Below, piece by piece: positions 26,746 to 35,578 of a stretch of 64,000 nt of DNA. The stretch spans positions 248,001 through 312,000 of the forward strand of contig NZ_CP056087.1 of NCBI RefSeq assembly GCF_001839655.2, in the 5' to 3' direction. A program made the position numbers and the translations under genes. The stretch comes from Pseudomonas argentinensis. GTDB taxonomy: Bacteria > Pseudomonadota > Gammaproteobacteria > Pseudomonadales > Pseudomonadaceae. The notes beneath the pieces were generated by a model that was not told where the DNA came from, searched no databases, and saw only the letters and a program-made list of their open reading frames with translations. The stretch's first letter is position 1. The number at the start of each line of letters is the position of its first letter.

Positions 26746-27779
26746 CAGAAATTTTCCGGTGTCTTGGCTTTCTCACGGGCACTTTCACGGCTGACCAGGC
26801 CTTTGGAAACCAGCCTTTTCAGGCAGGCATCCAGGGTCTCCATGCCCAGCGCACCGCCGGTCTGGATGGCCGAGTACATCTGCGCCACCTTGTCTTCGCG
26901 GATCAGGTTACGGATCGCCGGGGTGCCGATCATGATTTCGTGGGCCGCTACCCGACCGCCGCCGATCTTCTTCAGCAGGGTCTGGGAAATTACCGCCTGC
27001 AGCGACTCGGAAAGCATCGAGCGCACCATGGACTTCTCTTCGGCCGGGAACACGTCGACCACCCGGTCGATGGTCTTGGCGGCGGAGGTGGTGTGCAGGG
27101 TGCCGAACACCAGGTGACCGGTTTCCGCGGCGGTCAGCGCCAGGCGGATGGTTTCCAGGTCGCGCATCTCGCCGACCAGGATGATGTCCGGGTCTTCACG
27201 CAGTGCCGAGCGCAGGGCTTCGGAGAAGCCGTGGGTGTCGCGGTGCACCTCACGCTGGTTGATCAGGCACTTCTTCGACTCGTGAACGAATTCGATGGGG
27301 TCTTCGACGGTGAGAATGTGGTGGTACTTGTTGCTGTTGATGTAGTCGAGCATCGCCGCCAGGGTGGTGGATTTGCCCGAACCGGTCGGCCCGGTCACCA
27401 GCACCAGGCCGCGCGGCACGTCGGAGATCTTCTTGAAGATCTCGCCCATGCCGAGGTCTTCCATGCTCAGAACTTTCGAGGGAATGGTCCGGAACACCGC
27501 ACCACTGCCGCGGTTCTGGTTGAAGGCGTTGACCCGGAAGCGCGCCACCCCCGGCACTTCGAAGGAGAAGTCGGTCTCCAGGAACTCTTCGAAATCCTTG
27601 CGCTGCTTGTCGTTCATGATGTCGTAGATCAGCGCGTGCACCTGCTTGTGATCCAGGGCAGGCAGGTTGATCCGGCGTACATCGCCGTCGACCCGGATCA
27701 TCGGCGGCAAGCCTGCGGAAAGGTGCAGGTCCGACGCGCCTTGCTTGGCGCTGAAGGCAAGCAGCTCGGTGATATCCAT
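26745..27779 (-). CDS. pilT: Type IV pilus twitching motility ATPase PilT
   Basis: PilT is the main hexameric motor for pilus retraction, and also matters for phage sensitivity. It is 344 residues, the usual length. Walker A GPTGSGKSTTLAAMLD, Asp box HILTVEDPIEFVH, Walker B IILVGEMRDLETI, His box GHLVFGTLHTTSA and the C-terminal AIRNLIRE motif are all present. It is divergent from the PLP homeostasis gene and upstream of pilU. Confidence 0.97.
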   Translation of the reverse strand: MDITELLAFSAKQGASDLHLSAGLPPMIRVDGDVRRINLPALDHKQVHALIYDIMNDKQRKDFEEFLETDFSFEVPGVARFRVNAFNQNRGSGAVFRTIPSKVLSMEDLGMGEIFKKISDVPRGLVLVTGPTGSGKSTTLAAMLDYINSNKYHHILTVEDPIEFVHESKKCLINQREVHRDTHGFSEALRSALREDPDIILVGEMRDLETIRLALTAAETGHLVFGTLHTTSAAKTIDRVVDVFPAEEKSMVRSMLSESLQAVISQTLLKKIGGGRVAAHEIMIGTPAIRNLIREDKVAQMYSAIQTGGALGMETLDACLKRLVSKGLVSRESAREKAKTPENF

Positions 27780-27915
27780 GGGACTCCCTAATGACGGTAG
27801 AATGCCGCGTAACTTAAGGATAGGGGCCTTGGGGGATCACCAGGCGGCTGCGCGAGCACGCCCTTGGCAGAACACCGTGGGGCCCGCAGAAACGCTCAGG
27901 CGGCAGGCGCAGGTA

Positions 27916-28602
27916 ATGTCCACGATAGCAGAGAATATTGCAAAGGTCGGTGTGCGGATCCGTGAGGCGGCGCAAGCCTCGCAGCGAGATTTTTCCTCGG
28001 TCGGGCTGCTGGCGGTGAGCAAGACCAAGCCCGCCGGAGCGATTCGCGAGGCCCACGCGGCCGGCCTGCGGGATTTCGGCGAGAATTACCTGCAGGAAGC
28101 CCTCGACAAGCAGGCGCTGCTCGCCGACCTGCCGCTGACCTGGCATTTCATCGGCCCCATCCAGTCCAACAAGACCCGCCCCATCGCCGAGCACTTCGCC
28201 TGGGTGCATTCGGTGGATCGCCTGAAGATCGCCGAACGCCTGAGTGCCCAGCGCCCGGCCGAGCTGCCGCCGCTGAACATCTGCCTGCAGGTCAACGTCA
28301 GCGGTGAGGCCAGCAAGTCCGGCTGCCGCCCCGACGAGCTCGCGGCTCTGGCACAGGCGGTTACACAACTGCCCAACCTGCACCTGCGCGGATTGATGAC
28401 AATCCCCGAGCCCACCGACGACGCCACCGCCCAACGGGCTGCCTTCGCTCGCTTGCGCGCCTTGCGGGACGGCCTGAACCTCGATCTCGACACCCTGTCC
28501 ATGGGCATGAGCCACGACCTCGAAGCGGCCATCGCCGAGGGCGCGAGCTGGGTGCGCATCGGCACGGCGCTGTTTGGCGAACGCGACTACGGCAAGGCCT
28601 GA
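27916..28602 (+). CDS. yggS: Pyridoxal phosphate homeostasis protein (YggS/PLPBP)
   Basis: This 228-residue, single-domain alanine racemase-like protein binds PLP and buffers vitamin B6 and amino-acid balance. The PLP lysine lies in LLAVSKTKPAG; GENYLQEALDK, WHFIGPIQSNK, LMTIPEP, LSMGMSHDLEAAI and VRIGTALFG are family motifs. The start at 27916 (MSTIAENIAKV) follows AGGT. Divergent from pilT and upstream of proC, the common arrangement yggS-proC-yggT. Confidence 0.95.
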   Translation: MSTIAENIAKVGVRIREAAQASQRDFSSVGLLAVSKTKPAGAIREAHAAGLRDFGENYLQEALDKQALLADLPLTWHFIGPIQSNKTRPIAEHFAWVHSVDRLKIAERLSAQRPAELPPLNICLQVNVSGEASKSGCRPDELAALAQAVTQLPNLHLRGLMTIPEPTDDATAQRAAFARLRALRDGLNLDLDTLSMGMSHDLEAAIAEGASWVRIGTALFGERDYGKA

Positions 28603-28638
28603 ATCACCGATATCGACCCTCTAGACAGGAACCTCACC

Positions 28639-29457
28639 ATGACCACTCCCCGCATCGCCTTTATCGGCGCCGGCAACATGGCTGCCAGCCTGATCGGCGG
28701 GCTGCTCGCCCAGGGCCTGCCGGCGGGCGCCATCCGCGCCAGCGACCGTGGCGCCGAGCAACGCGAGAAGATCGCCGCCGAACAGGGTATCGACGTGGTG
28801 GCCAGCAATGCCGAGGCCTGCCGTGACGCCGACGTGATCGTCCTGGCGGTCAAGCCCCAGGTCATGAAGGACGTATGCCTGGACCTGGCGCCCCATGTGC
28901 AGGCCGGCCAGTTGATCGTCTCCATTGCCGCCGGCATCACCAGCGCCAGCCTGGAAAACTGGCTCGGCCCGCGCGCCATCGTGCGCTGCATGCCCAACAC
29001 CCCGTCGCTGCTGCGCCTGGGCGCCAGCGGCCTGTACGCCAATGCCCAGGTCAGCGGCGAACAGCGCCAGCAGGCCGAGCAACTGCTTAGCGCTGTCGGC
29101 ATGGCGGTGTGGCTGGACGAGGAAAAACTGATCGACGCGGTCACCGCCGTGTCCGGCAGCGGCCCGGCCTACTTCTTCCTGCTGATCGAGGCGATGACCG
29201 CCAGCGGCGAGAAGCTCGGCCTGCCCCGCGGCGTCGCCGCCAAGCTGACGATGCAAACCGCCCTGGGCGCCGCGCAGATGGCATTGAACAGCGACGTCGA
29301 CGCCGCCGAGCTGCGCCGCCGCGTCACCTCGCCGGCCGGCACCACCGAGGCGGCGATCAAGACATTCCAGGCTGGCGGCTTCGAAGCCCTGGTCGAGCAG
29401 GCCGTCGCGGCCGCCGACCGGCGCTCGGCCGAGCTGGCCGAACAACTGGGTCAATAA
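28639..29457 (+). CDS. proC: Pyrroline-5-carboxylate reductase ProC
   Basis: ProC catalyses the last step of proline synthesis, reducing pyrroline-5-carboxylate with NAD(P)H. It has 272 residues. N-terminal Rossmann motif IAFIGAGNMAASLIGG, VLAVKPQVM, RCMPNTPSLLRLGASGLYAN and the C-terminal signature TAVSGSGPAYFFLLIEAM with SPAGTTEAAI are present. It follows yggS by 36 bp and precedes yggT by 11 bp. Confidence 0.97.
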   Translation: MTTPRIAFIGAGNMAASLIGGLLAQGLPAGAIRASDRGAEQREKIAAEQGIDVVASNAEACRDADVIVLAVKPQVMKDVCLDLAPHVQAGQLIVSIAAGITSASLENWLGPRAIVRCMPNTPSLLRLGASGLYANAQVSGEQRQQAEQLLSAVGMAVWLDEEKLIDAVTAVSGSGPAYFFLLIEAMTASGEKLGLPRGVAAKLTMQTALGAAQMALNSDVDAAELRRRVTSPAGTTEAAIKTFQAGGFEALVEQAVAAADRRSAELAEQLGQ

Positions 29458-29468
29458 GGAGACAATCA

Positions 29469-30059
29469 ATGATCGGTCTGAACACCGCAGCCGTTTACAT
29501 CCTGCAGACCATCGGCAGCTTCTACCTGCTGATCGTGCTGCTGCGCTTCATCCTGCAACTGGTCCGCGCGGACTTCTACAACCCGCTCAGCCAGTTCATC
29601 GTGCGCGCCACCCACCCGCTCCTCAAGCCGCTGCGCCGCATCATCCCGAGCATCGGCGGCCTCGACCTGGCCTCCCTGGTGCTGGCGCTGATCGTGCAGT
29701 TCATCTTGATGGCCCTGACCCTGATGCTGATGGGCGTCGGCGTCGGCGATCCGCTGCTGATCCTGGTGTGGTCGATCATTGGCGTCACCGCCCTGCTGCT
29801 CAAGGTGTTCTTCTTCGCCCTGATCATCAGCGTGATCCTCTCCTGGGTCGCCCAGGGCACCCACAACCCGGCTGCATTGCTGGTGAACCAGATTTGTGAG
29901 CCGCTGCTGGCACCGATCCGCCGCATCCTGCCCAACCTCGGCGGCCTGGACCTGTCGCCGATCGTGGCGTTCCTGATCCTCAACCTGATCGACATGCTGG
30001 TGATCCGCAACCTGGCGATCAGCACCGGTATGTTCAGCGGCCTGAGCCTGGCGATCTAA
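29469..30059 (+). CDS. yggT: YggT family integral membrane protein
   Basis: This 196-residue inner-membrane protein has two YggT repeats, each with a hydrophobic pair and the motif PLLKPLRRIIPSIGGLDL or PLLAPIRRILPNLGGLDL. Function is not firmly known; osmotic tolerance and division-site roles have been suggested in other organisms. Start ATG 29469 has AAGGAG about 10 nt upstream. Part of the yggS-proC-yggT-yggU cluster. Confidence 0.92.
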   Translation: MIGLNTAAVYILQTIGSFYLLIVLLRFILQLVRADFYNPLSQFIVRATHPLLKPLRRIIPSIGGLDLASLVLALIVQFILMALTLMLMGVGVGDPLLILVWSIIGVTALLLKVFFFALIISVILSWVAQGTHNPAALLVNQICEPLLAPIRRILPNLGGLDLSPIVAFLILNLIDMLVIRNLAISTGMFSGLSLAI

Positions 30060-30064
30060 AAGCG

Positions 30065-30361
30065 GTGGCGTTCTTCCGCTGGGACGGCGCTGCGTTGATC
30101 CTCGACTGCCACCTGCAGCCCAAGGCGAGCAATGACGTTTTCGCCGGGCTGCACGGCGAGCGCCTGAAGATTCGCCTCACCGCCCCGCCGGTGGACGGCA
30201 AGGCCAATGCACAGCTGCTGGCCTTTCTGGCCAACGCCTTTGGCGTCGCCAAGAGCCAGGTCAGCCTGCTGAGTGGCCAGCAGAGCCGCCAGAAGCGCGT
30301 GCGTATCCAGGCGCCCGCCCTATTGCCCGCCGAACTCGGCCTGACCGCTCGCCCGGCCTGA
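30065..30361 (+). CDS. yggU: DUF167 family protein YggU
   Basis: This 98-residue protein of the UPF0235/DUF167 family has unknown function. Family motifs are LQPKASNDVFAGLHGERLKIRLTAPPVDGKAN and VSLLSGQQSRQKRVRI. Translation probably starts at a GTG at 30065, only 5 bp after the yggT stop, which indicates coupling. Confidence 0.9.
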   Translation: MAFFRWDGAALILDCHLQPKASNDVFAGLHGERLKIRLTAPPVDGKANAQLLAFLANAFGVAKSQVSLLSGQQSRQKRVRIQAPALLPAELGLTARPA

Positions 30362-30469
30362 ACGACCATCAGGTACCATTACGAGCAGCCGCCATTGACG
30401 CCGCCGCGCGCCCTCCCATAATGCTTGGCAGCCCGCATCAACGCCGATGCCCTGTCAGGGAACCCACCA

Positions 30470-32452
30470 ATGAGCATGGAACGTCTCAGTGAACAGGTCG
30501 ATGCCTACGTCGCCTGGAAGCGCGAACTGGTTCGCGAGATCACTCGCTACCGGAGCTGGCTGGCCCATAACCGGCTGAGCAGCGAGGGCGTCGAGGCGCG
30601 CCTGGAGCGGGCACTGCGCCTGCTGCGCACCGACCACATCACCCTGGCCTTCGTCGGTGAGTTCTCCCGCGGCAAGACCGAGCTGATCAACAGCCTGTTC
30701 TTTTCCGAATACGGCCAGCGCCTGCTGCCCTCCCAGGCCGGGCGCACCACCATGTGCCCGACCGAGATCCTTTTCGATCCGGGCGCCGCGCAGCCCTATA
30801 TCCGCCTGCTGCCCATCGAGACACGCATCGCCGACGCCAGCGTGGCGCAGTTCAAGCGCACGCCGCGCCACTGGGTGAATGTCGCCCTGGACACCGGCGA
30901 CCCGGACGGCATGGCCAAGGCCTTCGCCCAGGTCGCCGCCAGCAAGCGCATGCCGGTGGAGAAGGCCATCGCCCTGGGCTTTCACCCGGACAACCTGGAA
31001 AGCACCGAACAAGCCGGCCAGGTGCTGGTACCGGCCTGGCGCCACGCCATCGTCAACTTCGATCACCCGCTGCTGCGCCAGGGCCTGCGTATTCTCGACA
31101 CGCCAGGCCTCAATGCCCTGGGCTGCGAGCCGGAGCTGACCCTGTCGATGCTGCCCAGCGCCCAGGCGGTGATCTTTCTGCTGTCCGCCGACACCGGCGT
31201 GACGGCCAGCGACCTGGATATCTGGCAGCAACATGTGCAACCGCTCGACGAGGAGCGCCAGGGCTGTCTGTACGCGGTGCTGAACAAGATCGACGTGCTG
31301 TGGGACGACCTGGCCGGCGAGGCCTTTGTGGCCAACGCCATCGAGCGGGTGCGCATGCAGGCCGCCCGCCACCTGGGCATTGCCGGCCGGGACATCCTGC
31401 CGCTGTCGGCCAAGCAGGCGTTGCTCGCCAAGGTGCGCCAGGACCCGGCGCTGCTGGCGCGCAGCCAGATGGCCGAGCTGGAGACGCTGCTCTGCGAGCG
31501 CATCGTCGCGCAAAAGGAACAGCTGCTCGAAGAGCGTGTGGTGCGCCAGGTGCTGGCCATGCTCAACAACAGCCAGCACGTGCTCGGCCTGCGCCTGGCC
31601 AAGGTCAACGAACAGCTGGAGCTGCTCGACGAGCGCCGCCAGGACAACGGTCAGATGCTGATGGAGCTGACCAGCCGTACCAAGGACGATCACACCCTGC
31701 ACCACAAGCGCCTGGTGGCGCTGCGCACCAACCAGCGCCTGCTGCGCAACCAGGGCGAGCGCCTGAAGACCTCCGCCCAGGCGGAGAAGCTCGAAGCGCA
31801 CCTCGCCCAGCTGCGCCGCCAGCTCAACGGCGCCTGGACGACCCTGGGCATCAACCAGTCGATCCTGAATTTCTTCACCGCGGTCGAGGACGACCTGCAC
31901 AGCCTGGCCCACGATGCCGACATGGCCAACCGCATGGTCGAGGCCATCTACCGCCGGCACAACGAGGAAAATCCGCTGCAGGCGGTCGATGCGCCGCGTT
32001 TCGAGCTGGCGGGCTACGTGCGCGAACTGCGTCATTTGCAAAAGAAGGGCGACCGCTTCCGCCTGCGCCTCAAGACCCTGCTGACCGAGCAGCGCAGCCT
32101 CGGCCGGCGCTTCTTCGCCACCCTGGTGCAGGAAGTCATCGGCCTGCACCGCCGGCTGCGCCGTGATGCCGAGCGCTGGGCCGACGAGGCGCTGATGCCG
32201 CTGATGCAGCACACCCTGGAGCACAAGCAATTGCTGGAAGGCCATATGCTGCGCCTCAAGGCCCTGGCCCAGGACACCCAGCACGGGCGTCAGCGCCATC
32301 AACAGCTGGCCCAGTATGCCGAGGAGCTCAAGGGGCAGCTGGCCCAGGCCGGCGACATGCTGCGCGTGATGCGCCGCCCGGCGCCCATCCAGCGTCAGGC
32401 CAAGGTGGTCACCCTCAAGGGCATGCCACGCCCGGTCGGCAACCTCGAGTAG
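30470..32452 (+). CDS. Dynamin-like GTPase family protein
   Basis: This 660-residue large GTPase has a bacterial dynamin-like GTPase domain. G1 is GEFSRGKTELINSLF (about residue 65), G3 is LDTPGL and G4 is NKID. The rest is predominantly helical with several Gln/Leu/Arg-rich coiled-coil stretches (residues about 350-640). I see no clear membrane helix. Bacterial dynamin-like proteins act in membrane remodelling or repair, but no substrate is known for this one. Start ATG 30470 (MSMERLSEQ) has AGGGA about 8 nt upstream. It lies between yggU and metX, followed by a 161-bp repeat element. Confidence 0.8.
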   Translation: MSMERLSEQVDAYVAWKRELVREITRYRSWLAHNRLSSEGVEARLERALRLLRTDHITLAFVGEFSRGKTELINSLFFSEYGQRLLPSQAGRTTMCPTEILFDPGAAQPYIRLLPIETRIADASVAQFKRTPRHWVNVALDTGDPDGMAKAFAQVAASKRMPVEKAIALGFHPDNLESTEQAGQVLVPAWRHAIVNFDHPLLRQGLRILDTPGLNALGCEPELTLSMLPSAQAVIFLLSADTGVTASDLDIWQQHVQPLDEERQGCLYAVLNKIDVLWDDLAGEAFVANAIERVRMQAARHLGIAGRDILPLSAKQALLAKVRQDPALLARSQMAELETLLCERIVAQKEQLLEERVVRQVLAMLNNSQHVLGLRLAKVNEQLELLDERRQDNGQMLMELTSRTKDDHTLHHKRLVALRTNQRLLRNQGERLKTSAQAEKLEAHLAQLRRQLNGAWTTLGINQSILNFFTAVEDDLHSLAHDADMANRMVEAIYRRHNEENPLQAVDAPRFELAGYVRELRHLQKKGDRFRLRLKTLLTEQRSLGRRFFATLVQEVIGLHRRLRRDAERWADEALMPLMQHTLEHKQLLEGHMLRLKALAQDTQHGRQRHQQLAQYAEELKGQLAQAGDMLRVMRRPAPIQRQAKVVTLKGMPRPVGNLE

Positions 32453-32530
32453 CCTGCAGCGGCAAAGGCCTCGCTAGCAGGCTCGGCCAGCGCGGCCAGC
32501 AGTTTCCTTGCCGCTGACAGGCGCGCTCTG

Positions 32531-32691
32531 TAGCAGGCCGTTGAAAAACGTAGGCGAGGCAGCCAGTGCAAGGCCTGGGCGGCCCCACAAAAACAGCCGA
32601 AAAAGCGCAGTTTACGTGCTGTAAATGAGCATTTTGAGGCTGTTTTTTTACGCGGCAATGGCAACGTAGGTAGTTTTTCAACGGCCTGCTA
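32531..32691. repeat. Dispersed structured repeat, copy B (upstream of metX)
   Basis: This 161-bp element has perfect 19-bp inverted ends, TAGCAGGCCGTTGAAAAAC at 32531-32549 and its complement at 32673-32691. The 55-nt core at 32591-32645 has outer stem AAACAGCC/GGCTGTTT, middle AAAA/TTTT and inner TTTAC/GTAAA. No clear target-site duplication is seen. It ends 42 bp before the metX start. The rest of the 281-bp gap shows nothing recognisable. Confidence 0.8.
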
Positions 32692-32733
32692 GACTGCTGC
32701 TCTTTTTCGTACCTACCTAGCCGAGCAGAGTCG

Positions 32734-33873
32734 ATGTCGACTGTTTTTCCTCAAGACTCCGTTGGCCTGGTGACGCCGCAGATCGCCAGGTTCGCCGAGC
32801 CACTGGCGCTGGCCTGCGGCCGCAGCCTGGCCGACTACCAGCTGATCTACGAAACCTACGGCGAGCTCAACGCCAATGCCAGCAACGCGGTGCTGATCTG
32901 CCACGCGCTGTCCGGCCATCACCACGCCGCCGGCTACCACAGTGCCGATGACCGCAAGCCGGGCTGGTGGGACAGCTGCATCGGCCCCGGCAAGCCGCTG
33001 GACACCAACCGCTTCTTCGTCGTCAGCCTCAACAACCTGGGCGGCTGCAATGGCTCGACCGGCCCGTCGGACACCAACCCGGCGACCGGCAAACCGTTCG
33101 GCGCCGACTTCCCGGTGATGACCGTGGAAGACTGGGTCAACAGCCAGGCCCGCCTGGCCGACCTGCTGGGCATCGGCCAGTGGGCCGCGGTGGTCGGTGG
33201 CAGCCTGGGCGGCATGCAGGCCATGCAATGGACGATCAGCTACCCGGAGCGCGTGCGCCACTGCCTGGCCATTGCCTCGGCACCGAAACTCTCGGCGCAG
33301 AACATCGCCTTCAACGAAGTGGCGCGCCAGGCGATTCTCACCGACCCCGAGTTCCACGGCGGGCACTTCCAGGACCAGGGCGTGATCCCCAAGCGCGGGC
33401 TGATGCTGGCGCGCATGGTCGGCCACATCACCTACCTGTCCGATGACGCCATGGGCGAGAAATTCGGCCGCGGCCTGAAGAACGAGAAGCTCAACTACGA
33501 CTTCCACAGCGTGGAGTTCCAGGTCGAGAGCTACCTGCGCTACCAGGGCGAGGAGTTCTCCGGGCGTTTCGACGCCAACACCTACCTGCTGATGACCAAG
33601 GCGCTGGACTACTTCGACCCGGCCGCCGAGCACGACGGTGATCTGGCCAAGACCCTGGCCAAGGCCCAGGCCGACTTCTGCGTGATGTCGTTCACCACCG
33701 ACTGGCGCTTCTCGCCGGCCCGCTCGCGGGAAATCGTCGATGCCCTGCTCGCCGCCCGCAAGAACGTCTGCTATCTGGAAATCGACGCGCCCCAGGGCCA
33801 TGACGCCTTCCTGATGCCGATCCCCCGCTACCTGCAGGGTTTTGCCAGCTACATGAAACGGATCGAGGTATAA
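32734..33873 (+). CDS. metX: Homoserine O-acyltransferase MetX
   Basis: This alpha/beta-hydrolase-fold enzyme acylates homoserine as the first committed step of methionine synthesis. Pseudomonas MetX enzymes have been reported to use succinyl-CoA; the acyl donor cannot be told from sequence by eye. It has 379 residues. Catalytic Ser in [14 protein letters not shown], Asp in FTTDWRFSP and His in [25 protein letters not shown] is a typical family motif. It is followed by metW after 2 bp. Confidence 0.95.
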   Translation: MSTVFPQDSVGLVTPQIARFAEPLALACGRSLADYQLIYETYGELNANASNAVLICHALSGHHHAAGYHSADDRKPGWWDSCIGPGKPLDTNRFFVVSLNNLGGCNGSTGPSDTNPATGKPFGADFPVMTVEDWVNSQARLADLLGIGQWAAVVGGSLGGMQAMQWTISYPERVRHCLAIASAPKLSAQNIAFNEVARQAILTDPEFHGGHFQDQGVIPKRGLMLARMVGHITYLSDDAMGEKFGRGLKNEKLNYDFHSVEFQVESYLRYQGEEFSGRFDANTYLLMTKALDYFDPAAEHDGDLAKTLAKAQADFCVMSFTTDWRFSPARSREIVDALLAARKNVCYLEIDAPQGHDAFLMPIPRYLQGFASYMKRIEV

Positions 33874-33875
33874 GC

Positions 33876-34496
33876 ATGCGCGCCGACCTAGAGATCATCC
33901 AGGAATGGATTCCCGCCGGCAGCCGCGTCCTCGACCTGGGTTGCGGTGACGGCGAACTGCTCGCCTGGCTGGGCGCCAACAAGCAGGTTACTGGCTACGG
34001 CCTGGAGATCGACCCGGACAAGATCGCCCAGTGCATCGGCAAGGGCGTCAACGTCATCGAACAGAACCTCGACGAAGGCCTGGGCAACTTCGCCAGCGAC
34101 AGCTTCGACGTGGTGGTCATGACCCAGTCGCTGCAGGCGCTGCACTTTCCCGACAAGGTGCTGGCCGAGATGCTGCGCGTCGGCAAGACCTGCATCATCA
34201 CCTTCCCCAACTTCGGCCACTGGCGCTGCCGCTGGTACCTGGCCAGCAAGGGCCGCATGCCGGTTTCCGACTTCCTGCCCTACACCTGGTACAACACCCC
34301 GAACATCCATTTCTGCACCTTCGAGGACTTCGAGCGCCTGTGCCACCAGCAGAGCGCCCGGGTACTCGACCGCCTGGCCGTGGACCGCGAGCACCGGCAT
34401 GGCTGGGCCAGTCGCGCCTGGCCGAATCTGCTGGGCGAGATCGGTATCTACCGCATCAGCGGTCACAACGCGCACGACGTGCGCATTGCCAACTAG
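33876..34496 (+). CDS. metW: Methionine biosynthesis protein MetW
   Basis: This SAM-dependent methyltransferase-fold protein of 206 residues is always found next to metX in Pseudomonas and required with it for methionine synthesis; its exact reaction is unclear. SAM motif I is RVLDLGCGDGELLAWLG; FDVVVMTQSLQALHFPDKVLAEMLRVG follows. It sits 2 bp after metX and 8 bp before a secreted DUF4426 protein. Confidence 0.95.
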   Translation: MRADLEIIQEWIPAGSRVLDLGCGDGELLAWLGANKQVTGYGLEIDPDKIAQCIGKGVNVIEQNLDEGLGNFASDSFDVVVMTQSLQALHFPDKVLAEMLRVGKTCIITFPNFGHWRCRWYLASKGRMPVSDFLPYTWYNTPNIHFCTFEDFERLCHQQSARVLDRLAVDREHRHGWASRAWPNLLGEIGIYRISGHNAHDVRIAN

Positions 34497-34504
34497 GTCG
34501 CGCC

Positions 34505-34909
34505 ATGCGCATCTCCACTCTGCTGATCGCCTTGAGTCTGAGCCTGTCGGCCGCTGCCGCCGAGCGCATGCAGCGCCTTGGTGACCTGCAGGTGCATTAC
34601 AGCGCCTTCAACGCCAGCTACCTGCAGCCGCAGATCGCCAGGGCCAGCGGTCTGGTGCGCAGTGGCCAACTGGGCGTGCTGAACATCAGCGTGCTGCGCG
34701 GTGGCAAATCCACCGCGGCGGCGGTCAGCGGCGAGGTGAAGAACGTGCTTGGCCACGGCCAGGCACTGACCTTCATCGAGCAGCGCGAAGGCGAATTCGT
34801 TTCGTACCTGGCGCAGTTTCCCCTCGAATCCCGTGAGGTGCTGCTGTTCAACCTGCAGGTGAACGGCCAGCGCCTGGACTTCAACCAGGAACTCTTTCCG
34901 GAGCCATGA
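34505..34909 (+). CDS. DUF4426 domain secreted protein
   Basis: This 134-residue protein has a signal peptide ([19 protein letters not shown], cleavage after about residue 19) and a DUF4426 domain ([43 protein letters not shown]). It is predicted periplasmic; function unknown. Its stop overlaps the rdgB start as ATGA. The order metX-metW-DUF4426-rdgB-hemW is conserved in Pseudomonas. Confidence 0.88.
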   Translation: MRISTLLIALSLSLSAAAAERMQRLGDLQVHYSAFNASYLQPQIARASGLVRSGQLGVLNISVLRGGKSTAAAVSGEVKNVLGHGQALTFIEQREGEFVSYLAQFPLESREVLLFNLQVNGQRLDFNQELFPEP

Positions 34910-35499
34910 TGCCTTTCCCAGAACTCGTCCTCGCCAGCCACAACGCCGGCAAACTCAAGGAACTGCAAGCCATGCTCGGCGACCGCGTGCGCCTGCGCTC
35001 GGTCGCTGAATTCAGCCAGGTGGAGCCGGAGGAAACCGGCCTGTCGTTTGTCGAGAATGCCATTCTCAAGGCCCGCAACGCCTCGCGCCTGTCCGGTTTG
35101 CCGGCACTGGCCGACGACTCCGGCCTGGCGGTGGACTATCTCGGCGGCGCGCCGGGCATCTATTCGGCCCGCTACGCCGATGGCCAGGGCGATGCGGCGA
35201 ACAACGCCAAGCTGCTGGCGGCCCTCAAGGATGTGCCGGACGCCGAGCGCGGCGCCCAGTTCGTCTGCTGCCTGGCCCTGGTACGCCATGCCGACGACCC
35301 ACTGCCGATCCTCTGCGAAGGCCTGTGGCACGGCCGCATACTCCACGAAGCCCGTGGCGAGCACGGCTTTGGCTACGACCCGCTGTTCTGGGTCGAGGAG
35401 CGCCAGTGCTCCAGCGCCGAGCTGCCGCCGGCCGACAAGAACCAGCTCAGCCACCGCGCCATTGCCATGAAGTTGCTCAAGCAACGTTTGGGGCTATGA
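34906..35499 (+). CDS. rdgB: RdgB/HAM1 family non-canonical purine NTP pyrophosphatase
   Basis: RdgB hydrolyses ITP, dITP and XTP to monophosphates, keeping deaminated purines out of nucleic acids. It has 197 residues. Motifs [59 protein letters not shown] and [11 protein letters not shown] are present. Start at 34906 overlaps the preceding stop; its stop overlaps the hemW start. Confidence 0.95.
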   Translation: MMPFPELVLASHNAGKLKELQAMLGDRVRLRSVAEFSQVEPEETGLSFVENAILKARNASRLSGLPALADDSGLAVDYLGGAPGIYSARYADGQGDAANNAKLLAALKDVPDAERGAQFVCCLALVRHADDPLPILCEGLWHGRILHEARGEHGFGYDPLFWVEERQCSSAELPPADKNQLSHRAIAMKLLKQRLGL

Positions 35500-35578
35500 A
35501 AGCCACAAGCCACAAGCCACAAGCTGCAAGTGAAAACGCCGCGGACAACTTGCAGCCTGCAGCTTGCAGCTTTGAGCT
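35496..35578. repeat. Short tandem and inverted repeats at the hemW start
   Basis: Three 7-nt units of the AGCCACA type follow the ATG, then AAGCTGCAAG, and about 20 nt later CTTGCAG-type units that are its complement. Together they can form a hairpin across the hemW start region. Similar GCTTGNAGC units occur singly upstream of algH (18544) and ridA (43935). Confidence 0.6.
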
